Shown: piece after piece, positions 22,891 through 33,446 of the stretch
How the letters are laid out: the number at the start of each line of letters is the position of its first letter
Position numbering within the stretch: position 1 is the stretch's first letter
Assembly: GCF_023065955.2 (NCBI RefSeq)
Contig: NW_026622874.1
Coordinates: 31,633,772 to 31,697,771 of the forward strand
DNA: 64,000 nucleotides
Direction: 5' to 3'
From: Ursus arctos
Lineage: Eukaryota; Chordata; Mammalia; Carnivora; Ursidae
The notes under the pieces: model-generated
Databases searched by the model: none
What the model saw: only the letters and a program-made list of their open reading frames with translations
What the model was told of the DNA's origin: nothing
Made by a program: the position numbers and the translations under genes

Positions 22891-23735
22891 GTTACGAGCC
22901 GGAGTTGTCGCGAGCAATTTCCTGAAGCCCTGCCCACCAGGCTCCCACCTGTAGCTGACAGACAACGACCAGCTGGGCTCCTGCCGTCCACAAACGTGGG
23001 TGAGCATCAGAAGGCTGCCATCCTGACAAACCCCCATTTCCTGGTCCTCCCAGAGACTCAGGGGTGCTCCATGTTGTTCGAAGGCAGATGGACCAGTGGT
23101 CCAGGTATCATATCCTAACAACCCTGTAAGGAGATGAAGAGGGCTGGCTGCTCAGGAAGTGGAAGGCGAGCCTATCTTCTATCACCATCCAGGGACTGAG
23201 CTGTAGACTTTGACTTGACAACTGCTGGTGGGTATCAAGAGATGAGAAGTTACTTATTCAACTTCCTGCTGGTTTTCAAACACACTTGAGTAAGGTTTGG
23301 GGCAGCTGGGCAGGCTGGCCGTTCAGGCAATTGGATTTTGAGGGACTCCTGGCCCCGGCATCATCTGTGCCTCTCCTCATACCTGTCCTCCCCTGTCAGC
23401 CATCGCCACTCTGGTGCTTGTTGCCTCAGGTCCGTGAACTGAGAATGACTTTTCTGGTCTAATGGCTCTGTGGTACCAGGACTGACGTGGGCTTAGTGGG
23501 TTCCAACCTTTTTGCATTTTTATTTTGAAGAGGCTCATTATTTTCTTTGCCTGAAAGTAATTCTTTGCTGGCAAGAATTTCAGAAGTCATGGCAGGGGCT
23601 GTCCCCCCAGATGACACTGCAGAAGAACTGACCCACTTGGCTCTTTGAGAACCTCTTAACCAGGAAAACAACTATAACTCATTATTCCCACCCAGCCTAC
23701 AGGGGGCCAATGGTTCTCTTTAAATCATAAAGATG
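22891..23735. other. unique stretch
   Basis: No feature is recognised. Confidence 0.45.
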
Positions 23736-23737
23736 AT

Positions 23738-24215
23738 GTCAGTCTCCCACTTAAAACATGCAATGGTTTCTCATTGTACTTGAAATAAAATCTAAACTCC
23801 TTACCCAGGTCTTTGCCTGCAAGCCCGGGCTCACCTCGGGGTTTCACTCTTTCCCACGCTGGCCTTCTTCCTGCTCTTCTGGCATAGACCAGCAAGATCA
23901 TTCCCGTCTTGGGCCCCTTGCAGTGACCACGCTTCTGCTTTGATCCCACTTCCCTTTCCCTTTGCACCAGCTGCCCCCTCCTCGAATGCCGTCTTCTCAG
24001 AGAAGCCCTCCTTGACTCCTTGACCTGCTATGGCCTCTGTCACCTGATTCTAATTGCATCTTCTGCAGAGCACTTGTCACTCTGATAGTCTTCTGGTTTA
24101 TTTCTTTATTTCTGTCTCTTACCATGAGAACTGAAGACAGATCTCACTTTTACTTCACAGTCCTTCTCCTCGTACAGTGCCCGGCCCATCACAGGCCCTC
24201 AGGAAATGTATCATG
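23738..24215 (+). mobile_element. L2 LINE, ORF2 end and 3' UTR
   Basis: A well-ordered sense L2: AATAAAATCTAAACTCCTTA, CTGGCCTTCTTCCTGCTCTTC, CCTCGAATGCCGTCTTCTCAG, AGAGAAGCCCTCCTTGACTC, TGCAGAGCACTTGTCACTCTG and GTGCCCGGCCCATCACAGG. The RT C-terminal region is represented, but with stops. Confidence 0.92.
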
Positions 24216-24255
24216 GCTCCGAAGGACTTACCTTTATACGGCTGAAGACTTTCTT

Positions 24256-24395
24256 TCTTAGGTTTATTATTTATTTTTTTAGGTTTATTATTTATTTACT
24301 TATTTTTAGTAATCTCTACACCATGCGGGGCTCGAACTCCTGACTCTGAGATTGAGAGTCGCATGCTCCTCCGACTCAGCCGCCCAGGTGCCCCT
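24256..24395 (-). mobile_element. short tRNA-only CAN-SINE variant
   Basis: Antisense: AT-rich tail, TTTAGTAATCTCTACACC junction, GGGCTCGAACTCCTGAC (tRNA B-box region), and head ending GCCCAGGTGCCCC. This variant lacks the CT-rich body and has the AGAGATTACTTAAA-type tail junction. It is flanked by GCTGAAGACTT/GCTGGAGTCTT duplications. Confidence 0.85.
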
Positions 24396-24404
24396 GCAGC
24401 TGGA

Positions 24405-24560
24405 GTCTTGAATCCCGGGCCTGTACCAGGTCAGCTAGATATTCAGAGCCCCACTTTCTTCCTTTGTTAAATGGTGATAGTGACACTGACTTTGCAGAGT
24501 TGTAAGAATTTAGTAGGAAAGAATATATAAAAGTGCCTTGAATGTAGGTGATGCCCACGA
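24405..24560 (+). mobile_element. MIR fragment
   Basis: CTTTGTTAAATGGTGATAGTG, TTGCAGAGTTGTAAGAATT and AAAGTGCCTTGAATGTAGGTG follow the sense MIR 3' half. Confidence 0.7.
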
Positions 24561-24619
24561 AATTAACCAATCAATTAATTAATTACTATAATCATTCCCC
24601 TCTTTCTCCTCCTTTCTTT

Positions 24620-24700
24620 GGCCCCGGCTCTGCCACTTTTGAGTCCTGTGACCTTGGCGAGTCATTTTTGTTCTCCGGGCTTGATGAGGGGAAGGGACTG
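24620..24700 (+). mobile_element. possible MIR scrap
   Basis: CTCTGCCACTTTTGAG and TGTGACCTTGGCGAGTCA resemble the MIR 5' half. Confidence 0.5.
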
Positions 24701-25750
24701 TTACCAGGTCATCAGCACTTATAGTTCATGTTTATTTTTTATTTGGTGGAAGGAAGCTAGGTTCTTTTTTTTTTCCCCAGCCACATGGCCGAATGGGCTT
24801 CCCTAAATGACAGCAGAGATACTCCTCCTCGGGCTAAATGGGCACGGTGGGCGAACTGCAGAAAGAAAGCGAGTGAAGAGGACCACCCTTTGAATACTAA
24901 GCAGCATCTTAATTTCTCCTTGAATTGGCGAGCCTTATATTATGGGTCTGCCGTTGGCAGATGTGGGGGTGGGGGGGACCTTGATGGTGGCTGAGTTAAA
25001 TATGGCCGGGATTTACAGTAGAATAAAAGGTCCCAGATTAATAGGGTTTCTTTTCTCTGAACCATAAATTGGAAGCCTGGGTGCCTGATCGGCTACTAAA
25101 TCTCCAGTCCCAAGAGCTTCTAGATGGAGAGCTCTGGAAGTACCTAGCTGGTAGCCAAATGTTGGAGCAAATAATGATCTCACCAGGGCTTTTGCTCTCC
25201 AAAGGGAGCTGGGTGGAAGGGCACAGGGACCTCCCACATTTGCATGGTGGCAGGGACATCTGATTCTGCCTCTGCACATTGGCTAAGGGCCCTTGTGCAT
25301 TCATCTTAGCAGATGGCCTGAGCCGAGGGCAGTGGATGAAGAGATGGAGAGAACACGGCAGGTGGCTTCCTCATCATGGTTCAGCCGTCTGGAGTTATTT
25401 GAACAAGTTTGGGGAGCACCTCGTCTGCCTCCGCTCCTCGGTGAATGCTGCAGAGGGATGGGAAATGGCCCAGCACCTGTGATGGCTCAAGGCCACCCCT
25501 GTCAGCCCCCAGGGACATTTACTTTGAGAAAACACCCTCTGGAGTGTTTTGAAGAGCAGGGTCAGGGTACAGTGCGAAGAATGGAGCCCTCACTGGCTTG
25601 AAGTTGGGCGGCGGAGGCAAGGACCAGAATGGAGGGTGATCTGATGGTCCCCCCAAGGCTCTTTCCAAGGAAAGCCCTCTTGCCTAAGGGACTAGACGAG
25701 AAGGCAGGGAATCCGTGTCATTTCCTTGTCACGATAAACTTCAGGGTAGC
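24701..25750. other. unique stretch
   Basis: No gene or repeat is recognised. 24880-25075 is repeat-free with mixed AT/GC blocks (GAGTTAAATATGGCCGGG). Overlapping open frames at 25279-25601 + show no family match. Confidence 0.4.
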
Positions 25751-25756
25751 TCGGAT

Positions 25757-25880
25757 TGTGATCGATTTCTTTTTAGGAAAGAAGAAACTTAGATCCAGGG
25801 AGATTAGGGGACGTGCCCACAGCTCCACAGTTGGGGTTGCGGCAGCTGAATGAGAAACAAAGTCTTTGGACAGCTCAGTC
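25757..25880 (-). mobile_element. MIR fragment
   Basis: GAAGAAACTTAGATCCAGGGA, GGGGACGTGCCCACAGCTCC and GCAGCTGAATGAGAAACAAAG are decayed antisense MIR blocks. Confidence 0.55.
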
Positions 25881-26676
25881 CCCATGCTTTCTCCCTTTAA
25901 AGCTACCTTCCATCCCACCTTAGCAGGGGCTGCTAAGCCATTCAGTGCCTTTATGAAACTTAAAAGAGATGCTTGCTCGGGGTGAATGTAGCCCTGTGCC
26001 AGCCCTGGATTTTGGCCTCCACTTGCCTTTTTGACTGTGTATTCTTTTGCAGAGAATAACATGCACATCCATCCACAGCTGCCCTGCTGATGGGAATTCA
26101 CAGAATCTCAGCTTCAAAAGGGGGCTTTTCATCACAAAGTCGTGCCATTTACCTTTCTCCTCTTCCCTCGGCTCTTTTAAGCAGTCCTTTCCAGGAAAAC
26201 ATTCAGACAGCTTACCCAGCTGCCTATCTGAGACTTTTGGTAGAACACCACTGGGTCCTTCAGTCCAGGCAGGAAAACAGAACCAAGCAGCAGAGGTTGG
26301 GACGATGTGCTGAGGCTAACGGTCAAATGGAATCCACCCCCAGGGCCCACCTCTGCGGTGTCTTCTGCTGTCTTTCCAACCAGCCTTGGAGCACTCCCAG
26401 CCCCTCTCTGAGCCAGCAGTCATTAAGCTGCTTTAGCTAGATCCTCTATGGACATGTAGCAGAATATTTATGTACAACCTGCTTTTTTTTTTTTTTTTAA
26501 ATGTCAACAACTCAACTTATTTTTTGGCTTTTTCTTTGCTGCATTAGAAGAAGTCAATTTCTCTTATAGACAGGAAGGTGACCTTCTCTTGAATAAAATA
26601 GAAACATTTTTCCTACCGGCAACTGTGCTTCTGAAGACCAAGCTTCCCTGCCCGAAAGCAAAAGCAAAACCCCTAT

Positions 26677-26723
<47 letters not shown>

Positions 26724-27695
26724 CTGTATGTGTGCTTACATGTACATGTGAGTTGTGCTAATTATTTAGGACATTAAAATTGCACTCAGAGGTCTTATGA
26801 AAGAGAAGAATAAAATAAAACTTTTAGGCGAAAGGCAATGCAAGTGTGTTCTGCCATTGAGTAGACGTGGGAGGAAGGGAAACACTGGGGGATCTGGCAC
26901 AAAGAGTGTGGTCAGAGTGGAACAGCTGACCCGGGGATGCCAGACAATTGGGCAGAGATGACCAGTATGGGAGTATGGGAATTTCTAGAAGGTAGGCTAA
27001 ATCAGGATCTTTGCCAAGGGACAAAGTCCCTGCTATTTGATTCACACGAGGAGGCCATCTCGCCTGCCCCTAAAGTCCTTGTCATTCTGAAGTTCAGTGA
27101 CTTGAACAGACTTTAAGTCTTCCCCCTCCCCCCCAACTCAGATGCTCCCCAGGGCTGTATCTCTGCAGGGGTCCCAGGTCAACCATAATGAGGGAGAGGG
27201 ACCCTAAGGTAGCAAGGAGATGGGGAGGAGAGGATACACTGCACGAAGGGCTTCACTGTGCCAGGGAAGGTCCAGGGCGTTAAGCAAGTGGGCCCTGGTA
27301 TCTCAAGTAGGCAATATCCTCAAAGTTGATAGATTATTTTTTGGTGAGATAAGGTCTAATTGTAAAGGTACAAGGGGAGCTTGCAATTTTGAAAAGCCCA
27401 GCTGCAGAGGATTTTCTAAAATAAAAGACCCTGTGGTCATGAGCCAAGTTTGCCCCATGATTTAACTTAAAGCACTGTGAGGATGCAAACCTTTTGGCAA
27501 GTGGATTTTTCCAAACCGAACTCGAAAGGCAGCCACTGGATCTCCTCCCTTAGAGAAGAAGCAACAGGCCCTTTTAGACAAGAAGGACAGACGTGCGTCC
27601 CAAGGAGCTCCCCCATCTTCTCTGCTCTACCCACATTCAAGCTGGAATGTCTTTGGGAGATTTTCTGAGACCAAACTTCCTAGAAGTTAGACTCC
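25881..27695. other. unique stretch with TG microsatellite
   Basis: Nothing is recognised except the (TG)n at 26679-26720 and a poly-T at about 26484-26499. Confidence 0.45.
26679..26720. repeat. (TG)n microsatellite
   Basis: Twenty-one uninterrupted TG units. Likely polymorphic and able to adopt left-handed helix. Confidence 0.97.
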
Positions 27696-27699
27696 CTGG

Positions 27700-27910
27700 A
27701 TTGTGTAGTCAGACAGGATCTCAGAGGTCATCTGGTCTATGCTCCCACCTGTTGTAGCAAGAGCCTGCTCGTGATAGATGGCCACTTGAGGACAAGGACA
27801 ATTAGGCCTCATCTGGTTTTGGTTCCCTAGCACCTGAAACACCATTTGACTAGTAGCGGGTGCTCAGTAAGTGTTGACTGAGTGACTTACTGACTGATTG
27901 AGTAAATGAA
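27700..27910 (+). mobile_element. L2 3' end (27775-27910) with MIR-like scrap before it
   Basis: GAGGACAAGGACAATTAGGC, TTCCCTAGCACCTGAAACAC and GGTGCTCAGTAAGTGTTGAC match the L2 3' terminus. CAGAGGTCATCTGGTC at 27720 resembles a MIR-type antisense edge. Confidence 0.65.
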
Positions 27911-28059
27911 TGCATATCTTTCGGTGACAAAGTGGGTCTCCTTCACCAAAACTCCACTCAGCCTCCTCTGAGCTCCCTTTTCCATAGAGCTCTGACTTTT
28001 GGGTTTCTGTGTTCATCTTTTCATTGATTTTAGCAAGAATTCTGCTAAAGCAGCTTCAA

Positions 28060-28375
28060 CAGAATCCCCCACCCTCCATATCTATCTGATCACCTTCAAC
28101 AACATAAAGATAATCCTGGCCTTCCACAAGAATCCATGAGATGGATGTAGCCAGCATCCCCTCTGACCCCTGATGTTACTGCTTAGTAATTTTTTATCCA
28201 CTGACTCTCTCCCTGCTCCTTGGCTGTAAGTTCCCACTTTTCCTTGTATTTGGAGTTAAGCCTAAGCTGGGGGGATCTCTCTCTTGAACTACAATACTTC
28301 CTTATAGTAGCTCCCCTTGAATAAAGTCTTTCCATCTTTGACAAGTGTCATGAATAATTTTTAACATCAGTAGCT
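28060..28375 (+). mobile_element. possible LTR
   Basis: The segment has LTR-like layout in sense orientation: a CTCC-rich body, CTCTCTCTTGAACTACAATAC, a GAATAAAGTCTTTCC polyadenylation signal at about 28319, then a GACAAGTGTCATGAATAATT U5-like end. I see no paired LTR and cannot name the family. Confidence 0.4.
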
Positions 28376-28489
28376 ACTTGGGCACATGTAGGAATAGGGT
28401 GCTTACTATCTCAGAAGGCAATATACTGTTTTTGTAGATCACTATGGTTATGAGGAAGTTGTTGAAATTGAGTCAAGATCTGATTTCTT

Positions 28490-28693
28490 TTTTTTTTTTT
28501 TAAGATTTTATTTATTTATTTATTTGACAGAGAGAGAGACAGCCAGCGAGAGAGGGAGCACAAGCATGGGGAGTGGGAGAGGAAGAAGCAGGCTTCCAGC
28601 AGAGGAGCCTGATGTGGGGCTCGATCCCAGAACTCCAGGATCACGCCCTGAGCCGAAGGCAGACGCTTAACGACTGCGCCACCCAGGCGCCCC
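28490..28693 (-). mobile_element. CAN-SINE, young ursid-type
   Basis: Antisense copy with poly-T, (TTTA)4, CGAGAGAGGGAGCACAAGC body, and head ending CCACCCAGGCGCC. A 17-bp target duplication with one mismatch flanks it (TCAAGATCTGATTTCTT at 28473-28489; TCAAAATCTGATTTCTT at 28694-28710). Confidence 0.96.
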
Positions 28694-28710
28694 TCAAAAT
28701 CTGATTTCTT

Positions 28711-29920
28711 AAAAAATTTCTATATGTGTCCTGATTCTGCTCTCTGAAGATAGCAAGGAAGCCTGTTCCTTTATTATCTTACTGTAGCTTTTGCTATCCT
28801 ATTTCCCCTGGTGTTCTTTCCTCAGTGGCCAGTGACCTCATGCTTGTCCCTGTTGATCTGGAACATATCCAGTGAAATGTTCAACTCACAGATGCCTCAC
28901 CAGGGCAGTACTCTATGATTTAGGTCTCTCCCTTTTTTCCTTGTTCGTGTTGTCCCTTGTTCATGTTGGCTGGACATGTCTTAGGTACCCTTCTTTCTCA
29001 GCTAGCTGCTCTTATAGAAAACTAGCTAAAAGAGAAGATATCTCTGGTGGTGATATTATCAGTGCTGTTTATTTTTTTCTTTATGTTTTCTTATAATAAC
29101 AGAAAGGTTTACAATGAGAATGCCTTACTTTAATGATCTGGGGGGATAAAAACCAATATAGCTATTTCTATTGTGTAAGAAAGACACCAATAAACTAATT
29201 TATAATAGAATGTTGATGAACAATATTAGCCTAGAGAAACTTTATCAAATATCTACTAAGTACCAGGCATGGAACTAGGTAATACAGAGATAAACAAAAA
29301 TTGTTTTTTCCTTCAAGTAGCACCCAGTTCCTTTGCTCAAACAATTATGCCCTGTGAAAACAAAATGCTCGGTTGCTATGGGAGCATGAAGGAGGTGCAC
29401 AGAAACTAAACTGGGACAGCAGCAGAGAACTTTAAAAATGGATGCTCAACTGGCGATGAAGAGCAGAGAGCCAAATGTGAAGATGCTTGGGTGTGCAAGA
29501 GACTGTGTCCCCTTTCAGGGGACTTCCGGGAGTTTGGTGGGTTGAGGAGGCAGGAAGCAGGAAGGGGTAAGACCTGAGGCAAGAGGGGATGAAGATCATG
29601 AACAATGGGCCGCTAGAGGTTCAGACTTTCTTCTGTGTGTGTGCATAGGGGTTGGGGACGAATAAAGAGGCAGGTAGAATGAGAGGCTTTAAACAAAGAG
29701 AACTAATAACTGTGTCCAGAGAAATGATCTGTAAGGATAGAATTTCTGGCAACATAGTGGTTAGCAGGAGAGATTTCTGGGTGCGGGAGGGAATAGGAGG
29801 GATATATGACCTTTCATCGTTTGTAGCTGATAGATAATACTGGCCCCATGTCTTCCTTCTGCACTACAACCAGAAATGGGTAAAGGAATTAACCGAGGCT
29901 TAAGACATGTATTCTAGAAC
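28711..29920. other. unique stretch
   Basis: No gene is recognised. 29250-29330 contains ACTAAGTACCAGGCATGG and ACAGAGATAAACAAAAATTG, an old interspersed-repeat motif whose family I cannot fix. Confidence 0.4.
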
Positions 29921-29924
29921 CAGT

Positions 29925-30014
29925 CCTCTTAAATTTGAATCTCAGCTCTACTGTAACCTGTTAGCTCTGTAATCTTGGGCTCTCTGTGTCTCAGTTTCCT
30001 CATATGTGAAGTGA

Positions 30015-30059
<45 letters not shown>

Positions 30060-30155
30060 CTACTTTATTGGGCTGTTGGAAGAATAAATGAATTAGCAAA
30101 CATAGAGCTCTTTGAGCCATGCTCGACATTTAGGAAGTAATGTGTTTGTTATTAG
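29925..30155 (+). mobile_element. MIR SINE with internal (AAT)n expansion
   Basis: ATTTGAATCTCAGCTCTACTG, TGTGTCTCAGTTTCCTCATATG, then the microsatellite, then ACCTACTTTATTGGGCTGTTGG and AATAAATGAATTAGCAAA follow the sense MIR sequence exactly in order. The MIR consensus carries AATAATAATAG at this point, so the microsatellite grew from the element itself. Confidence 0.95.
30015..30058. repeat. (AAT)n microsatellite
   Basis: About 14 uninterrupted AAT units inside a MIR. Confidence 0.97.
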
Positions 30156-30170
30156 GTATGTTATTAGGTA

Positions 30171-30781
30171 TGTCTTCTCTTCTGAAGGTCTAACCAAACT
30201 AATGTGAGTTTGGTCCTTGGTGAGTAGCTAGAAACTATGCCATTGGAGTTGTCACACAAAGTAAACTTTATTTGCAGCAAGTAAGGAGACCGCGGGGAAT
30301 AACTTTTAAAGCCGTGACTCCTCGAGCAAGGGTGAATTTATTTAGGGTTAGAATGAATATTTAGAAAGGGGAGCCTTGTCATCATATGTCGAAGTGGGCT
30401 TAAGGAAAGTGGGCATTAAGGAAACATGTCTTTTCCTACGTTCATTGTATGTTATGTAGGCAAGGCTTGTGCTCCTCCCTGGATGGAGAGTTTAGGATTA
30501 TAAAGGTAACTGTCGGTTCCTCCATGGTCCATCCATGCAGGCATAAGTTGGGGGTTGAGTTCAACCTGGTCTGTGTGGTCTGGTGAACCAGAGCTCTTCT
30601 TCAGAGCAGTCGTTATTGCTTGAGGGGCAGTTCTGATTTTCTTCATGGGAGGTTATGCCCATTGGGTCTTTTGCCTGAGTTAAGATAAGCTGTTCGAAAG
30701 AAGAATTTAAGGAGAAATGTGGGACAAAGGTCGGTGAGTACAAGCAGGTAGGCAGTAAAGCTCAGGTCTTGGGGTCTAGCA
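30171..30781 (-). mobile_element. class I ERV-type LTR, antisense
   Basis: A 611-bp block beginning TG and ending CA on the + strand, which therefore also reads TG...CA on the minus strand. On the minus strand it shows a CTAAATAAATTCACCC motif and a GCAAATAAAGTTTACTTTG polyadenylation signal with a CTTGCTCGAGGAGTCAC R region, as in gammaretrovirus-like LTRs. The right end abuts a sense LTR three bases later. No internal sequence adjoins it, so it is a solo LTR. Confidence 0.7.
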
Positions 30782-30783
30782 GA

Positions 30784-31323
30784 TGACAAAGGGGACCAAA
30801 GTATGCCTCTCCAAAACGCCTCTTTGGCATATGGATTATTTTGAGGTACAAGACTATCGAGAACCAGCAGATGCAGAAAAAGTTCTAAAAAGAGGGCAAA
30901 ATTTTTCCTTTTATAAGGAAATTTTGATTTGTAGAGATGTCTCTCTTGCCCATACCAGGAAGAGGAGGATTCCTCACAACTCATTAATGGAGAAGGTACC
31001 AGTTTAAACCTGTGTAATGAATCTTCCTAAACAATACTTGTTTACCATGCTTTTCCTGATCACCCACCCATAACTCATTTCCACACACCATTGCCAATCA
31101 CCCAGAAGTCCCAAACCCCTTTTCCTTTGTTTAGCCTAAGATGGTATATAAATCCAAATGCAAATAACCCCTTTGGCTTCCACGCATCCATGAGTGGGAC
31201 ACAGGTAAATAGACTTTTGTTTGTTTTTCTTTTGTTAATCTGGTTTTGGCCAGTCACATTTACAGGGCCCCTGCTGAAGAACCTAAAATGGTGATGGGGT
31301 GGAAAAAATTTCCCTTCTTCCAT
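30784..31323 (+). mobile_element. class I ERV LTR, sense
   Basis: It starts TGACAAAGGGGACC, has a TGGTATATAAATCC TATA region at about 31141, and ends in a U5 with TCTTTTGTTAATCTGGTTTT and AAGAACCTAAAATGG. The same U3 start (a CTCTTTGGCATATGGATTATTTTGAG-type block, shown in part: TTTGGCATATGGATTATTTT) and U5 motif occur in the LTRs at 31325, 33148, 48575, 54699 and 62805, so these are one family or close relatives. The U5 resembles MER41-type LTRs, but naming needs a library search. Confidence 0.75.
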
Positions 31324-31324
31324 T

Positions 31325-31790
31325 TTCGATTCTTTAGCTGGTCTAATAAGTAGATTGATATAGGACAGATTAATAGGAGAAAAACAAATTTTGTATATAC
31401 AGGAGCCCCCACAAAAATATGAGACCCCAAAGGGCAGCCAAGTAATTGAGGCTTATATAATATCTTGAGCTAAGGAGAGGGGTAGGAGTCCGGGGATGCA
31501 AAGGGAAGGAAAGCCATTCGCAGGAAGGCAGAAGAGATGTTTGGGAAACAAAGGTTGCCCTGTTATGCAGATAATTTTCATAAGTAAAAATGTGTCTCTG
31601 GTAATAACTCTCTTCCTGATACTGGCTCTCTTTCCAATGTAAATTCAGGCAGTTGAGAGGGGAAGTAAAGAGCTTTTCCTGAATCCACTGGGTTTTGATC
31701 GCCTTTAGCTCAAAGTAGTCCTCATGCCAAAGAGACAGAGTTTGGGATAGCGGACTCTGCTCCCCTTCAACGAGCAAAGGAAGAAAAAAA
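31325..31790 (-). mobile_element. class I ERV LTR, antisense, inverted relative to its neighbour
   Basis: Antisense copy of the same family: ACAGATTAATAGGAGAAAA (U5 complement) on the left, GTAAAGAGCTTTTCCTGAA and CCTCATGCCAAAGAGACAG (U3 start complement) on the right. It meets the sense LTR U5-to-U5, forming an imperfect inverted repeat of about 0.5 kb arms with almost no spacer. A 136-codon open frame on the minus strand is LTR sequence, not a gene. Confidence 0.75.
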
Positions 31791-31849
31791 ACTCCTCTGC
31801 CCTTCTCATTATTGTTTTATCTATGAAGGAGGAAGAAGGACCAAAAAGG

Positions 31850-32030
31850 ATTTGGAGTTAGAAGCAGCATGCCTCCATCACTAATTGATTGTGTGACTTC
31901 GGCAATTTAACCTCTACCAACCCTAGTTTTCCTGTTGGAAATGCAAATGATAATTCCCACCTCACAGGGTCTTGTGGGGATCAAATAAGATAATGGATGC
32001 AAAAACACTTTATAAATTGTAAATTGTCGA
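31850..32030 (+). mobile_element. MIR SINE
   Basis: GATTGTGTGACTTCGGCAATT, CCACCTCACAGGGTCTTGTG, GGGATCAAATAAGATAATGG and AACACTTTATAAATTGTAA match sense MIR. Confidence 0.9.
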
Positions 32031-32059
32031 ATACCAGCCACAAGCTTAATATCATCTCA

Positions 32060-32190
32060 CCAGTCCTCCCGCAAAGAGGGCAGGGATGGGTCTCCCTATT
32101 TAACAGAGAAACTGAGGGCCAAAGGGGTGCAGTAATTTACCACAATTCTCCTGCAAGTCTGGGTCAGGTCCAGCCTGGGACAGGCCTCTG
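32060..32190 (-). mobile_element. MIR fragment
   Basis: AACAGAGAAACTGAGGGCCA, GGTGCAGTAATTTACCACAA and TCCTGCAAGTCTGGGTCAGG match antisense MIR. Confidence 0.75.
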
Positions 32191-33147
32191 CACTCAGCAA
32201 TTTTCCCACAGGGTCTGGTCAAGTAAGCTCTGCTGGCCACATCCAGACCCAGAATCCACATAAATAAAAGCAAAATCGTGGGCCAGCCCCCGCCTGCCAC
32301 TTCACTGCTTTCTAATTGCCTCTCACTTCAGAAATAGGAATAATTAAACTGAGCTTTATTTTAATAGGCCTCAGGTCAGCTCAGCATTCTGCATCCTTGG
32401 TCAATTTCCCCATGTTTCTCAGCTAATCTGGGGAAGAGGAAACTGTCCTGAAGTGGTTCATTTGCATCAAAACCACTATAATTTGTAAGTAAATGGCATT
32501 GCTTTTAAATGCAAAGGAGCATCCCAGAGTTGACGGAACAGACTGTCTTTGATTCTTCAAAAAAAATTGCAACTCCTAATGTTCTGGAAATAATCTTTCC
32601 TTCTCCCCAATTACACCCATCCCAGGAGGAGCCCCTTTCACCCCTCTTCAAAATATAGCTATTAAAGTTTCTCCAATCAAGGGCGGCTCTCCTTGCCCAC
32701 AGGGAGACTTATTTGAGGAACAATTCTCCACTGGGCAGACACATTGAGATGCTTATGAAGTGCCAAGCATGGGAAAACAAAGATGAATAAGACACCACCC
32801 CAGTCATTAGAAAGTTTACTATCTCTGAAGGGAGAGAAGGCTGCCACTTAAGTGGCAGAAGGCAGAATATGGTGTTTTAAGAGGACTGAAAAGCAACTCA
32901 TGACAGAGTCTGAACCTGTTTGGGAGATTAGGAAAGTTGTGGCAAGAAGATGGGTACTCAGGTGCACTCGGAAGGTTGATAGAATTTCAACACCAGGACA
33001 ATTCTCCACTGTCCCCCATGCCCCAAATTCACCTCACAATCTTAGTCCAGCTGCCCTGCTCAGTGCCTGGTCTTGCACATTTGACAGTCTGTCGTACTGT
33101 GAATGCATTGCTCCCTCCAACTTTCCCCTGGGAAGTAGCTCTGCCAG
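32191..33147. other. unique stretch, possible regulatory element 32290-32560
   Basis: There is no recognised repeat apart from a short GCCAAGCATGGGAAAACAAAG motif at about 32762. 32290-32560 has evenly mixed sequence with GAATAATTAAACTGAGC, TTTATTTTAATAGGCC and AACCACTATAATTTGTAAG. It is only a candidate. Confidence 0.4.
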
Positions 33148-33446
33148 TGTTGGGGGAGAAGAATTCCCTCTGCCCTTCAAGGTCCTTCTAGCTAGATTAA
33201 GAATCAAGTTGACATGAGACAGATTAACAGGAGAAAATCAAATTTAATAATGTGCTTACCAGGAAATCCACACAGTCATGGAAATCCCAAAGATAGTGAG
33301 GCAACATGACACTTATCTGAGAGCTAAGGAGAGGGGTAGGGGTCTGAGGATACAAAGGGGAGAAAGCAGGAAGGTGAAAGATGTTTGGAAAACAAACATT
33401 GCCCTATTATGCAGGTAAATTTCTTAGTGATGAGGGAATAGAAGGC

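Noticed and set aside
31370..31777. 136-codon minus-strand frame resembling a small membrane protein
   Set aside because: It lies wholly inside an antisense LTR, and a related peptide string appears in the neighbouring LTR, so it is LTR sequence.
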